Assembly: GCF_008119665.1 (NCBI RefSeq)
Contig: NZ_CP043046.1
Span: forward strand, 6,101,256-6,165,255
Direction: 5' to 3'
Length of the DNA: 64,000 nucleotides
From: Pigmentiphaga aceris
GTDB taxonomy: Bacteria > Pseudomonadota > Gammaproteobacteria > Burkholderiales > Burkholderiaceae_B
Below are positions 32,235 to 40,715 of this stretch, one piece after another. The notes beneath the pieces were generated by a model that was not told the DNA's origin, did not search any database, and worked only from the letters and a program-made list of their open reading frames with translations. A program made the position numbers and the translations under genes. Within the stretch, counting starts at the first letter, position 1. Every line of letters begins with the position of its first letter.

Positions 32235-32459
32235 ACTATCTACATAAATAGTAGTAGGTAATAGGAGTCTGTGGGTAACTTCAACTCGGACCAAAAACTT
32301 AGCGTTATCAACAACTTAGATCGAAATTTTGACTGTGGAGAACTCTGGTCCGGTGGTGTAGCCGCAAAATGAACAAGTTTTCCCCAGCCGGAAAATCGTC
32401 GGATTTGTCCCTGATCATCAACAGGCTGTGCACAACTCGATTCCCAGCGCTTATGCACA
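32235..32459. repeat. Diverged direct copy of the origin-like element, downstream of the yhaN-like gene
   Basis: Aligns with 27986-28186 at a constant offset of 4249-4250 bp, so there is essentially one indel in 200 bp. The best-kept part is the trio/spacer/box core: 33 bp at 27999-28031 versus 32248-32280 with two differences. Blocks TTATCAACAAC, AAAATGAACAA and ATCAACAGGCTGTGCACAA also match. DnaA boxes: exact TTATGCACA at 32451-32459; one-mismatch at 32270 (reverse), 32305, 32334 (reverse) and 32427 (reverse). The rest of the 32123-32610 gap contains no gene. Confidence 0.75.
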
Positions 32460-32610
32460 AGCTGGAAATCCCAGGTTTTCCCTGACCATGCACAGCTGAT
32501 CCCGGCGGCAGCCACCTGTCCCGTACACTTGCAGCCCCAGTCTGGGGACATCTTTTTCGGGCTTTTTTTGAGCTCTTTTTGGGCGTACGGGCCTTGCCCT
32601 GTCGCAATGC

Positions 32611-33519
32611 ATGACTGCCGCCACCTCTGTTTCATCCGTGCCCCACGCCTCCCGCGCCACCGCCATCGCCTTTGTTGCACTGATCTCGTCGATGGTGTGC
32701 CTGTGCATCGGCTCCTCGTTCGGCAAGACCCTGTTTCCGCTGGTGGGAGCCCAGGGCACCACGACCTACCGACTGGTCGGCGCATCCCTGATCCTGTTGG
32801 CGATCTGGCGGCCCTGGCGCATGCCGCTGGCCAAGCGCGATGCCATCGCCATCGTGGGTTATGGCGTGGTGCTGGGCGTGATGAACCTGTGCTTCTACCT
32901 GTCTCTGCAGACCATTCCGATTGGTTTGGCGATTGCGCTCGAATTTTCCGGTCCGCTGACGCTGGCTGTGATCCTGTCGCGTCGCCTGATCGACTTCGTG
33001 TGGATCGGCTTTGCGCTGTGCGGGCTGGGTTTGCTGCTGCCGATTGGCGATGCCGCCACCAATCTCGATCCGGTGGGTGTGGCGTACGCCTTGGCCGCCG
33101 GGGTGTTCTGGGTGGCCTACATCCTGCTCGGCAAACTTGCGGGCAACACCCACGGTGGCCAGGCGACGTCACTGGGCATCACGGTGGCGGCGCTGGTGGT
33201 GTTGCCGTTCGGGGTGGCCACGGCCGGGACGAGTCTGCTGAACCCGTCATTGCTGGTAGCGGGCCTGGCGGTGGCCATCCTGTCGGCCGCGTTGCCCTTC
33301 TCGCTCGAGATGGTGGCCCTGAAACGCCTGCCGCGAAAAACCTACGGCATCTTGCTCAGCATGGAACCGGCAATCGGCGCGCTGACTGGCGTGGTGATGC
33401 TCAGCGAACACCTGACCCGCACCCAATGGCTGGCAATCGCCAGCATCATCGTGGCGTCGATCGGTTGCACGGTGACGGCGCGCCGCAATCAAGCTGCGCC
33501 TACGTCTACGCCTGCCTGA
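32611..33519 (+). CDS. EamA-family inner membrane exporter, RhtA-like
   Basis: A 302-residue DMT-superfamily protein with ten hydrophobic helices in two EamA halves. The stretch YRLVGASLILLAIWRPW, then NLCFYLSLQTIPIGLAIALEFSGPL, and MVALKRLPRKTYGILLSMEPAIGAL resemble the threonine/homoserine exporter RhtA closely. It probably exports amino acids; the exact substrate is inferred. The ATG at 32611 is preceded by the origin-like repeat copy. Confidence 0.85.
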   Translation: MTAATSVSSVPHASRATAIAFVALISSMVCLCIGSSFGKTLFPLVGAQGTTTYRLVGASLILLAIWRPWRMPLAKRDAIAIVGYGVVLGVMNLCFYLSLQTIPIGLAIALEFSGPLTLAVILSRRLIDFVWIGFALCGLGLLLPIGDAATNLDPVGVAYALAAGVFWVAYILLGKLAGNTHGGQATSLGITVAALVVLPFGVATAGTSLLNPSLLVAGLAVAILSAALPFSLEMVALKRLPRKTYGILLSMEPAIGALTGVVMLSEHLTRTQWLAIASIIVASIGCTVTARRNQAAPTSTPA

Positions 33520-33582
33520 TCGTCTGAATACTCAACATCATCCGGTCAGAATCGGGTCTGACCGACTTGTCGAAGCGATCGC

Positions 33583-34482
33583 TCATATCCCGGCCGTCAA
33601 CACATCGATCAAGGCCCGCGCCGCCGCCGACAGGCTGCGATGCGGCGCATAGATCACCGAAAACGGGCGTGTTCGGCCGCGATATTGCGGCAGTATTTCA
33701 ACCAAACACCCGCGCGCGATCCGCTCATGGGCAACGAAATCGTAGGTCTGGCAGATCCCCAGACCTTGTTCGGCCAATGACACCACCCCCAGCACATCGT
33801 CGGACACGTTGATGTATGAGTTCGGCGTCCAATCGAAATGCTTGCCTTGACGCCGGAACGACCAGGGCATGATGCGGCCGTTGTGCGGCATGACATACGA
33901 CACGCACAGGTGATGCTGCAAGACTTCCACGTCCTGCGGCATACCGGCCTGCGCGATGTAGTCGGGTGACGCAACCAGGCAGATGCTGGCGTCTTCGAGC
34001 TTGCGTGCCACCATGCCGCTGTCGGGCAGATCGCCGAAGCGGATGGCCAGATCAAAACCATCGGCCACCAGGTCCACGTTGCGATTGCCGATATGCAGGT
34101 CGATCTGCACCTGCGGATAAAGCTGTGCAAACCGCTGCAACAGCGGTGGCAGCCGATAGTGGCCGTAAGTGGTGGATGTACTGAGCCGCACACGGCCGCG
34201 CAAGCCGCCTTCCTGTCCCTGGATTGCCCGTTCCGCGTTGTCGATCAGCGCAAATGCCTGGCGCGCCTGTTCCAGGTATTGATGCCCTGCGTCGGTAAGC
34301 CCCAGGCGTCGGGTGGTCCGACGCAAGAGCTGCGTGCCAAGCCGGGCTTCCAGCCTGGCAATGGCCCGGCTGACTACCGACGGTGTGGTCGACAAGGCCA
34401 CGGCAGCTGCGGTCAGCGAGCCATGCTCGACCACGGCAACGAACACCTCCACGTCACCCACATGATCAAAGCGACGGGCCAT
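33583..34482 (-). CDS. LysR-family transcriptional regulator
   Basis: A 299-residue LTTR. The N-terminal winged HTH is VEVFVAVVEHGSLTAAAVALSTTPSVVSRAIARLEARLG; the C-terminal effector domain starts near residue 92. It is divergent from the XenA-type ene-reductase gene with 144 bp between them, so it probably controls that gene. Confidence 0.9.
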   Translation of the reverse strand: MARRFDHVGDVEVFVAVVEHGSLTAAAVALSTTPSVVSRAIARLEARLGTQLLRRTTRRLGLTDAGHQYLEQARQAFALIDNAERAIQGQEGGLRGRVRLSTSTTYGHYRLPPLLQRFAQLYPQVQIDLHIGNRNVDLVADGFDLAIRFGDLPDSGMVARKLEDASICLVASPDYIAQAGMPQDVEVLQHHLCVSYVMPHNGRIMPWSFRRQGKHFDWTPNSYINVSDDVLGVVSLAEQGLGICQTYDFVAHERIARGCLVEILPQYRGRTRPFSVIYAPHRSLSAAARALIDVLTAGI

Positions 34483-34538
34483 GCTTTTGCCCCCTCACTG
34501 GTTCCGCGGGTGGTGTCATTGGTGGCTTCATTCATGCC

Positions 34539-34563
34539 TCACGAGAACAAATCATTTGCGTGA
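34539..34563. promoter_or_regulatory. Candidate LysR operator
   Basis: Nested dyad in the divergent promoter region: outer TCACG/CGTGA and inner CAAAT-C-ATTTG (34548-34558). The location and symmetry fit an LTTR recognition site. Confidence 0.4.
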
Positions 34564-34626
34564 AGACCAGTTTATCGCCGCAAGATGACTGAATACACTG
34601 CGCCTATCAACTTCATGACGTGAACC

Positions 34627-35733
34627 ATGACCGCTCTGTTTACCCCGTTTTCGCTGAAAGACGTCACCCTGCGCAACCGCATCGTGATCCCGCCGATGTG
34701 CCAGTACTCGGCGCAAGACGGCGTGCCCAACGACTGGCACCTGACCCATCTGGCGCAACTGGCGCGTGGTGGTGCGTCATTGGTCATCGTGGAAGCGACT
34801 GCCGTATCGCCGGAAGGCCGCATCACCCCGGGTTGCCTGGGCCTGTGGAATGACGAACAGGCCAGGCAGTTCGTGCCCATCGTGGAAGCCATCAAGGCAG
34901 CCGGCTCGGTGCCCGGCATCCAGATCGGCCACGCCGGTCGCAAGGCCAGTGCGAACAAGCCCTGGGAAGGCGACGACCACATCTTCGGCGAAGCTGGTTG
35001 GGACACCATTGCGCCCTCGGCGATTGCGTTCGACGACAAGACCTTGTCCAAGGTGCCGAAGGCCATGACAGTGGCCGACATCCAGCGCGTCACGGCCGAT
35101 TTCGTGGCGGCTGCAATCCGTGCGCGTGATGCTGGTTTCCAGTGGCTGGAACTGCACTTTGCCCACGGTTATCTGGCGCAAAGTTTCCTGTCGCCGCACT
35201 CCAACCAGCGCACTGACGAATACGGTGGCAGCGCTGAAAATCGTGGCCGCTTCCTGCGCGAAACGCTGCGCGCCGTGCGCAAGGTGTGGCCGGAAAACCT
35301 GCCGCTGACCCTGCGCATGGGCGTGATCGAATACGACGGTCACGACGAAGAAACCTTGTCCGAAGCCATCGAGCTTACCAAGGGTTTCAAGCAAGATGGC
35401 CTGGATCTGCTGAGCGTCAGCGTAGGCTTCTCGACGCCCACCGCCAACATCCCGTGGGGCCCGGCTTTCCTGGGCCCGGTTGCAGAACGCGTGCGTCGTG
35501 AAGTCGGCATTCCGGTCAGCTCGGCCTGGGGCATGGATACGCCCAAGCTGGCAGAAAGCCTGATCAGCAAAGAACAGGTCGATCTGGTGATGGTAGGTCG
35601 CGCGTCGCTGGGCAATCCGCACTGGCCGTATTACGCCGCGCAGGTGCTGGGTGTTGATCGCCCGTCGTGGACCCTGCCCGCGCCGTATGCGCACTGGCTT
35701 GAGCGCTATCGACCGACCGTCGACGCGGCGTAA
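34627..35733 (+). CDS. Old yellow enzyme family NADH:flavin oxidoreductase, XenA/YqjM type
   Basis: A 368-residue FMN ene-reductase that reduces activated C=C bonds or nitro compounds. Cys25 (PPMCQYS), which tunes the flavin in YqjM/XenA enzymes, and the substrate-binding pair His177/His180 (LHFAHGYLAQSFLSP) are present. The flavin-binding VGRASLGNPHWP end is intact. Length and residue numbering are very close to XenA. It is divergently transcribed from the LysR gene. Confidence 0.92.
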   Translation: MTALFTPFSLKDVTLRNRIVIPPMCQYSAQDGVPNDWHLTHLAQLARGGASLVIVEATAVSPEGRITPGCLGLWNDEQARQFVPIVEAIKAAGSVPGIQIGHAGRKASANKPWEGDDHIFGEAGWDTIAPSAIAFDDKTLSKVPKAMTVADIQRVTADFVAAAIRARDAGFQWLELHFAHGYLAQSFLSPHSNQRTDEYGGSAENRGRFLRETLRAVRKVWPENLPLTLRMGVIEYDGHDEETLSEAIELTKGFKQDGLDLLSVSVGFSTPTANIPWGPAFLGPVAERVRREVGIPVSSAWGMDTPKLAESLISKEQVDLVMVGRASLGNPHWPYYAAQVLGVDRPSWTLPAPYAHWLERYRPTVDAA

Positions 35734-35884
35734 GTCGGCAGGATCTGATTGGTCGAACCAAGTCAGTCAAACCAAGTCGGGGCGATGTCCCGACTTGGCA
35801 TCAAGACAGCATGCCTGATCGCCATGCCGAAGCGCATCAACCGGACGTCACACCGACGCCTGTTTGATGCGCTTTTTTTCGCCC

Positions 35885-36538
35885 TCAGCGCCCGCGCAGC
35901 AAAGACTGGCGGAACGACTGAATGTGCGCGTCGACCGTGCGGACGGCAGCGTCGACATCATTGGCCGCCAGGGCAGCGACGATCTCCTGATGCTCGACCA
36001 TCACCTCGGCCAGGTGGCCTTCTGCCGCCAGGGAAATCGCCCAGAAACGCTGCGATCGGGCGTGCAGCACCTTCAGTATCTCGATCAGGATGGAATTGCC
36101 CGATGCCGCGGCAATCCGTTCGTGAAACAGCCGATCGCAATTCATGATCAACGGCATGTCGCGCGTGGATACCGCCGCGTCGAACGCGGCTGCCACCTTG
36201 CGCAGGTCTTCCACCTCGGCCGCCGTGATGCGCTCGGCGGCCAGGCGCGCACAGAGCCGCTCATTGGCCAGTCTGACCTCGATCAGATGCAAGGCATCGT
36301 TGATCGACAGCGGTGACACCACCACGCCCTTGCGCGGAATCACCTGCACCAGGCCTTCGGTGGCCAGCCGGTGCAAGGCGTGGTTGATCGGCGTTCGCCC
36401 GATCTCCAGGCTTTCCACCAGGGTGGCGATGTTCAGGAATTCTCCTGGCGGATAGGCAAGCGTGGTCAGTCGGTCCTTCAGCAGCACATAGGCCTGCTCG
36501 TTTCGGGATAGATCGACCGGGTCGGATTCGCGATTCAT
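35885..36538 (-). CDS. GntR/FadR-family transcriptional regulator
   Basis: A 217-residue regulator (ATG at 36538, MNRESD; a GTG at 36589 would add 17 residues). The winged HTH is YVLLKDRLTTLAYPPGEFLNIATLVESLEIGRTPINHALHRLATEGLV. The FCD ligand domain follows, with DRLFHERIAAASGN and VEHQEIVAALAANDVDAA supplying its metal/ligand histidines. It is divergent from the TRAP transporter genes, whose operator-like dyads lie in between, so it is the likely local regulator. Confidence 0.9.
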   Translation of the reverse strand: MNRESDPVDLSRNEQAYVLLKDRLTTLAYPPGEFLNIATLVESLEIGRTPINHALHRLATEGLVQVIPRKGVVVSPLSINDALHLIEVRLANERLCARLAAERITAAEVEDLRKVAAAFDAAVSTRDMPLIMNCDRLFHERIAAASGNSILIEILKVLHARSQRFWAISLAAEGHLAEVMVEHQEIVAALAANDVDAAVRTVDAHIQSFRQSLLRGR

Positions 36539-36671
36539 TGATTTCGGCTTGGGGGGCACGCCCGCTCCTGTCTTCTCGTGAAGCGGCACTCGTCCGCAGC
36601 CGGGTGGCGCTCACGCCCTCTCCCGACCACGTCATCGTACTCCTTGCGTGGCATGAAATTCGCATGGGCTA

Positions 36672-36715
36672 GTGTTAACACCATTGTGAAATTTCACGTA
36701 AGCATCACAATGGTG
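36672..36715. promoter_or_regulatory. Overlapping palindromes in the gntR-dctP promoter region
   Basis: Three perfect dyads overlap: GTGTTAACAC (36672-36681), GTGAAATTTCAC (36686-36697), and an 11-bp arm pair CACCATTGTGA (36679-36689) / TCACAATGGTG (36705-36715). They are well placed to bind the GntR regulator and repress dctPQM. Confidence 0.6.
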
Positions 36716-36810
36716 CGCAGGCGGCTCAACGTGCGCCAGTGTGGGTATGCGTGACCGATGTTGGTGCGGGCGCGTACGGGCTCAACGAATCTTCTCCCTT
36801 GGATGTTTTC

Positions 36811-37863
36811 ATGCAAAAGCGTTTTCTTCTCTCCGTCGTCATGGTCGCCGGTGCCATGCTGGGCACGGCTGCCCATGCCCAGGACCTGCCCAAGACGAAT
36901 CTGAAGATCGTCGGCGGTCTGAGCAACCTCAGCGCCTACCAGGAATACGAAGTGCCGTTCTGGACCAAGACGGTTCCCGAACTGTCCAAGGGCCAGATCA
37001 CGGCCGACATCAAGGGGTTCAACGAAATGGGTCTGAAAGGCCCGGAATTGCTGCGCTTGATGACTCAGGGCGTGGTGCCCTTCGGCACCGCCACCATGTC
37101 GTACTTCGCCAGCGACAACCCGGTCAATGAAGCCATCGATCTGGCCGGTCTGGCACCCGATGCCGCCACCGCGCGCAAGATCACCGACGCCTTCATGCCC
37201 ACCTACACCCAGTTCTACGCGGGCACCGCCAACGTCAAGCTGCTCGGCATCTCGACTTACCCGGCGCAGGTGCTGTTCTGCAATGCCGACATCACCGGTC
37301 TGGAAAGCATCAAAGGCAAGAAGGTCCGTACCAGCAGCCGTACCCAGGCTGAGTTCATTGAAGCCCTGGGCGGCACCAGCGTGACCATGGCCTTTGGTGA
37401 AGTCGTGCCCGCCATGCAGAACAAAGTGGTCGATTGCGCCATCACCGGCTCGCTGTCGGGCTACTCGGCCAAGTGGTACGAAGTCGCCACCCACCTGTAT
37501 GCGCTGCCGATCAACTGGAACCAGCAGATCCACGCAGTCAGCAACAAGGTCTGGACTGGCCTGGACCCGAAGGTGCAGACCTTTGTCCAGACCAACATCA
37601 AGACCATGATCGATTCGATCTGGGACGCCGCTGCCAAGCAGACCCAGCAAGGTTATGACTGCAACACCGGCGCTGCGGCGTGCACGCTGGCGGTCAAGGG
37701 CAAGATGAAGCTGGTCACCCCGACCGATGCCGACCGCGCACTGCTGAAGAAGGTACTGAACGAACAAGTGCTGCCGAAGTGGGCATCGCGCACCCGTGAC
37801 ACCTACGTCACCGCGTGGAACAAGGACGTGGGCTCGACCCTGGGTCTGACGGCCGTTAAGTAA
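36811..37863 (+). CDS. dctP: TRAP transporter periplasmic substrate-binding protein
   Basis: A 350-residue protein with a signal peptide (MQKRFLLSVVMVAGAMLGTAAHAQ) and a DctP/TAXI-type binding fold. GKKVRTSSRTQAEFIEALGGTSVTMAFGEVVPAMQNKVVDCAITG is the conserved part that places the ligand-contacting Arg. It binds a carboxylate substrate and delivers it to DctQM. The start is the ATG at 36811; the frame is open 24 codons upstream, but those are not signal-like. Confidence 0.92.
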   Translation: MQKRFLLSVVMVAGAMLGTAAHAQDLPKTNLKIVGGLSNLSAYQEYEVPFWTKTVPELSKGQITADIKGFNEMGLKGPELLRLMTQGVVPFGTATMSYFASDNPVNEAIDLAGLAPDAATARKITDAFMPTYTQFYAGTANVKLLGISTYPAQVLFCNADITGLESIKGKKVRTSSRTQAEFIEALGGTSVTMAFGEVVPAMQNKVVDCAITGSLSGYSAKWYEVATHLYALPINWNQQIHAVSNKVWTGLDPKVQTFVQTNIKTMIDSIWDAAAKQTQQGYDCNTGAAACTLAVKGKMKLVTPTDADRALLKKVLNEQVLPKWASRTRDTYVTAWNKDVGSTLGLTAVK

Positions 37864-37948
37864 GCAGTACGTCCCCGACGTACCTCCGCCCCCGGGCCGG
37901 CACGCTGTGTTGCCGGCCGGGGGCATCGTCACTACGAGCATTCCCATC

Positions 37949-38587
37949 ATGCCAACCGAGAAATTCCTCGTCTTCGGCCGCCTCCTGCGGGCCGCCGAAG
38001 GCATGTCGCGTGCAGCGGTCTGGGCCGGCGGTCTGCTGACCATCGCCAGCGTCCTGCTCATCTCCTACGACGTGATCGTGCGCAAGCTGTTCTCGATCAC
38101 CGTCGGCGGTGCCGACGAACTGTCGAGCTACGCCTTTGCGATCAGCACCTCCTGGGCGCTGGCCTTCGCCACGCTGCAGCGCGCCAACGTGCGCGTCGAC
38201 GTCATCTACCAGATGCTGCCGGTGCGCGTGTCCGCCGTGATCGACTGGGTCTGCCTGGTGTCGCTCGGTGTCTTCATGGCCTACCTCACCTGGTATGCCT
38301 ACGACGTGGTTGCCATGTCCTGGATCCAGGGTTCGCGCTCCAACACCACCATGGGCACGCCGCTGTGGATTCCGCAGGGCTTGTGGTTCGTTGGTCTGGT
38401 GTGGATGTGCATCGTGCTCGCACTGATGCTGTGCCGCGCGTCCGTCGCGCTCGTCAGCGGCGACATCGAGACCCTGAAGGCGATCTGCGGTGTCCGCAGC
38501 AGCCAGGAAGAAGCCGCAGAAGAAGCGGCAGCCGGTGAACGCATGGTTCACGGCGATGCCAATCAACGCAAGGGAGCCGCCACATGA
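37949..38587 (+). CDS. dctQ: TRAP transporter small membrane subunit
   Basis: A 212-residue protein with four transmembrane helices (VWAGGLLTIASVLLISYDVIVRKLF ... GLWFVGLVWMCIVLALMLC) and the DctQ motif YDVIVRKLF. A Glu/Ala-rich cytoplasmic tail ends the protein. The stop overlaps the dctM start (ATGA). The ATG at 37949 is preferred over an earlier in-frame start. Confidence 0.9.
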   Translation: MPTEKFLVFGRLLRAAEGMSRAAVWAGGLLTIASVLLISYDVIVRKLFSITVGGADELSSYAFAISTSWALAFATLQRANVRVDVIYQMLPVRVSAVIDWVCLVSLGVFMAYLTWYAYDVVAMSWIQGSRSNTTMGTPLWIPQGLWFVGLVWMCIVLALMLCRASVALVSGDIETLKAICGVRSSQEEAAEEAAAGERMVHGDANQRKGAAT

Positions 38588-39867
38588 TTCCGGTGACCAT
38601 CGTCTTGTTGCTGGTGCTCATCGGCATCAGCATTCCCGTCGGCGCCGCACTCGGCCTGCTCGGGCTCATCCTTGATCCGCTGTACTCCATGCTGCCGCTG
38701 TCCAGCGCCATGGGCGAACTGTCCTGGAGCACCAACAACGAGTTCCTGCTGGTGGCGATTCCGCTCTTCATCATGCTTGGTGAAGTGCTGCTGCGTGCCG
38801 GTTTCGCCGAACGCATGTACGCCGCAATGAGCCTGTGGCTGTCGTGGCTGCCGGGCGGTCTGATGCATGCCAACATCGGTGCATCGACGCTGTTCTCGGC
38901 GACCTCGGGATCGAGCGTGGCCACCGCCGCCACGGTCGGTACCGTCGCCATTCCGCAGATCCGCAAATACGGCTACAACGAACCGCTGTTCCTGGGCAGC
39001 CTGGCTGCGGGCGGCACGCTCGGCATCCTGATTCCGCCGTCGATCAACCTGGTGATCTATGGCGTGCTGACGAATTCGTCGGTGCCCAAGCTGTATCTGG
39101 CCGGCATCATCCCCGGCTTTGCCATGGCAGCGCTCTTCATGCTGACCATCGTGATCGCCTGCATGTTCAAGCCGTCCTGGGGTGGCAAGACCATCAAGGC
39201 GAGCTGGGGGCAGCGCATGGCCAGCCTGGTCGACCTCGCGCCGCCGATGGGCATTTTCCTGCTGGTGGTGGGCTCGATCTATGCCGGCCTGGCCACGCCT
39301 ACCGAGGCGGCCGCATTGGGGGTGTTCGGCGCTTTCCTGCTGGCTGCGTGGTTCAAGCGCCTGTCGTGGAAGATGCTGGGCGAAGTGATCGAAGGCACGA
39401 TGCGCTCGACTGCGATGATCATGCTGATCGTCATCGCCGCTGCCTTCCTGAACTTCATCATGGCAGCCACTGGTCTGACCGATGCGCTCACCTCATCGAT
39501 CCAGGGCCTGGGTCTGTCGCCCGGCTGGATGCTGCTGATCATCATCGTGTTCTACCTGGTGCTCGGCTGCTTCATGGAAACGCTGTCGATGATGATCACA
39601 ACGATTCCGATCGTCGCGCCGATCATGCTGGCACTGGGTTACGACCCGATCTGGCTCGGCATTCTGATCATCGTGCTGGTGGAAGCCGCGCTGATCACCC
39701 CGCCCGTAGGCCTGAACCTGTTCGTGGTGCAAAGCCTGCGCAAGAGCGGGTCCATGAACGCCGTGATCATCGGTGCCCTCCCCTTCGTCGCGGCCATGTT
39801 CGTGATGCTGGCCTTGCTCGCTTTCTTCCCCGACATCGCGTTGTGGTTGCCGCGCGTGTTCGGCTGA
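38584..39867 (+). CDS. dctM: TRAP transporter large permease subunit
   Basis: A 427-residue, roughly 12-helix permease that uses the Na+/H+ gradient. Typical motifs are ATSGSSVATAATVGTVAIPQIRKYGYNEPLFLGSLAAGGTLGILIPPSI, TEAAALGVFGAFL and the C-terminal LITPPVGLNLFVVQSL. It is translationally coupled to dctQ. Confidence 0.95.
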   Translation: MIPVTIVLLLVLIGISIPVGAALGLLGLILDPLYSMLPLSSAMGELSWSTNNEFLLVAIPLFIMLGEVLLRAGFAERMYAAMSLWLSWLPGGLMHANIGASTLFSATSGSSVATAATVGTVAIPQIRKYGYNEPLFLGSLAAGGTLGILIPPSINLVIYGVLTNSSVPKLYLAGIIPGFAMAALFMLTIVIACMFKPSWGGKTIKASWGQRMASLVDLAPPMGIFLLVVGSIYAGLATPTEAAALGVFGAFLLAAWFKRLSWKMLGEVIEGTMRSTAMIMLIVIAAAFLNFIMAATGLTDALTSSIQGLGLSPGWMLLIIIVFYLVLGCFMETLSMMITTIPIVAPIMLALGYDPIWLGILIIVLVEAALITPPVGLNLFVVQSLRKSGSMNAVIIGALPFVAAMFVMLALLAFFPDIALWLPRVFG

Positions 39868-39979
39868 TCGCGTTACTGCCGTTGCCCGATTGACGCCTCC
39901 CCCTTAACGCTTCCTTTGTTTCGCACGTGGTCTGCATGATGCCGGCCACGTGTCTCCTCATTCGTGTTGGACATATGCC

Positions 39980-40666
39980 ATGAAAGCTGAATTCACCCTG
40001 ATCACCGACACCGGTTCGCAAGCCCTGGTCGCCGACATCTCGCAACTCGTCGTCGCCGGTTGGGCCGGCCGCGATCGCGCTGCCATCGACCATCACATCG
40101 AAGAGCTTGCCGCCATCGGCGTGCCGCGCCCCAGCAGCGTGCCGCTGTACTACCGCATCGGCCACAACCAGCTGACCCAGGAAGAAAACCTGCAAGTGCT
40201 GGGTGGCGATTCTTCTGGCGAAGTCGAAACCTTTGTGTTCGCCGTGAATGGCGAATTGTTCGTCAGCATCTCGTCGGACCACACCGATCGCAAGCTGGAA
40301 TCGGTCAGCGTGGCCTTCTCCAAACAAGCGTGCATCAAACCGGTTGGCCGCGACGCCTGGCGTCATGCCGACGTGGCCGAATACTGGGACGAACTGGTGG
40401 TGCGCGCCTGGATCGAAGAGAATGGCGAACGTGTGCTGTACCAGGAAGGCACGCTGGACTCCCTGCAGAACCCGCTGGACCTGATTGCCGGCTACGTGGG
40501 CGGCGCAGGCACCTTGCCTGACGGTACCGGCATGACCTGCGGCACCATGGGAGCCATCGGCGGCATTCGTCCTTCCGCCGTGTTCGACATGGAATTGTTC
40601 GACCCGCGTCGCAAGCGCAGCATCCGTCACCGCTACGTGACCGATTCGTTGCCCGTCATTGCTTGA
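39980..40666 (+). CDS. DUF2848 family protein
   Basis: A 228-residue protein recognised as DUF2848, a family of unknown function whose members sit beside TRAP transporters and amidases. Features seen are the FTLITDTGSQ start, the conserved PLYYRIGHNQLTQEENLQVLGG segment and VGGAGTLPDGTGMTCGTMGAIGGIRPSAVFDMELFDP near the end. The fold may be related to fumarylacetoacetate hydrolases, which is inference. The ATG at 39980 is chosen. It lies 112 bp after dctM, probably in the same operon. Confidence 0.85.
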   Translation: MKAEFTLITDTGSQALVADISQLVVAGWAGRDRAAIDHHIEELAAIGVPRPSSVPLYYRIGHNQLTQEENLQVLGGDSSGEVETFVFAVNGELFVSISSDHTDRKLESVSVAFSKQACIKPVGRDAWRHADVAEYWDELVVRAWIEENGERVLYQEGTLDSLQNPLDLIAGYVGGAGTLPDGTGMTCGTMGAIGGIRPSAVFDMELFDPRRKRSIRHRYVTDSLPVIA

Positions 40667-40715
40667 TCGTTCTTAACCACCGTTTTTTCTGCCCCTTTTT
40701 TTCTGACGGAAAAAG

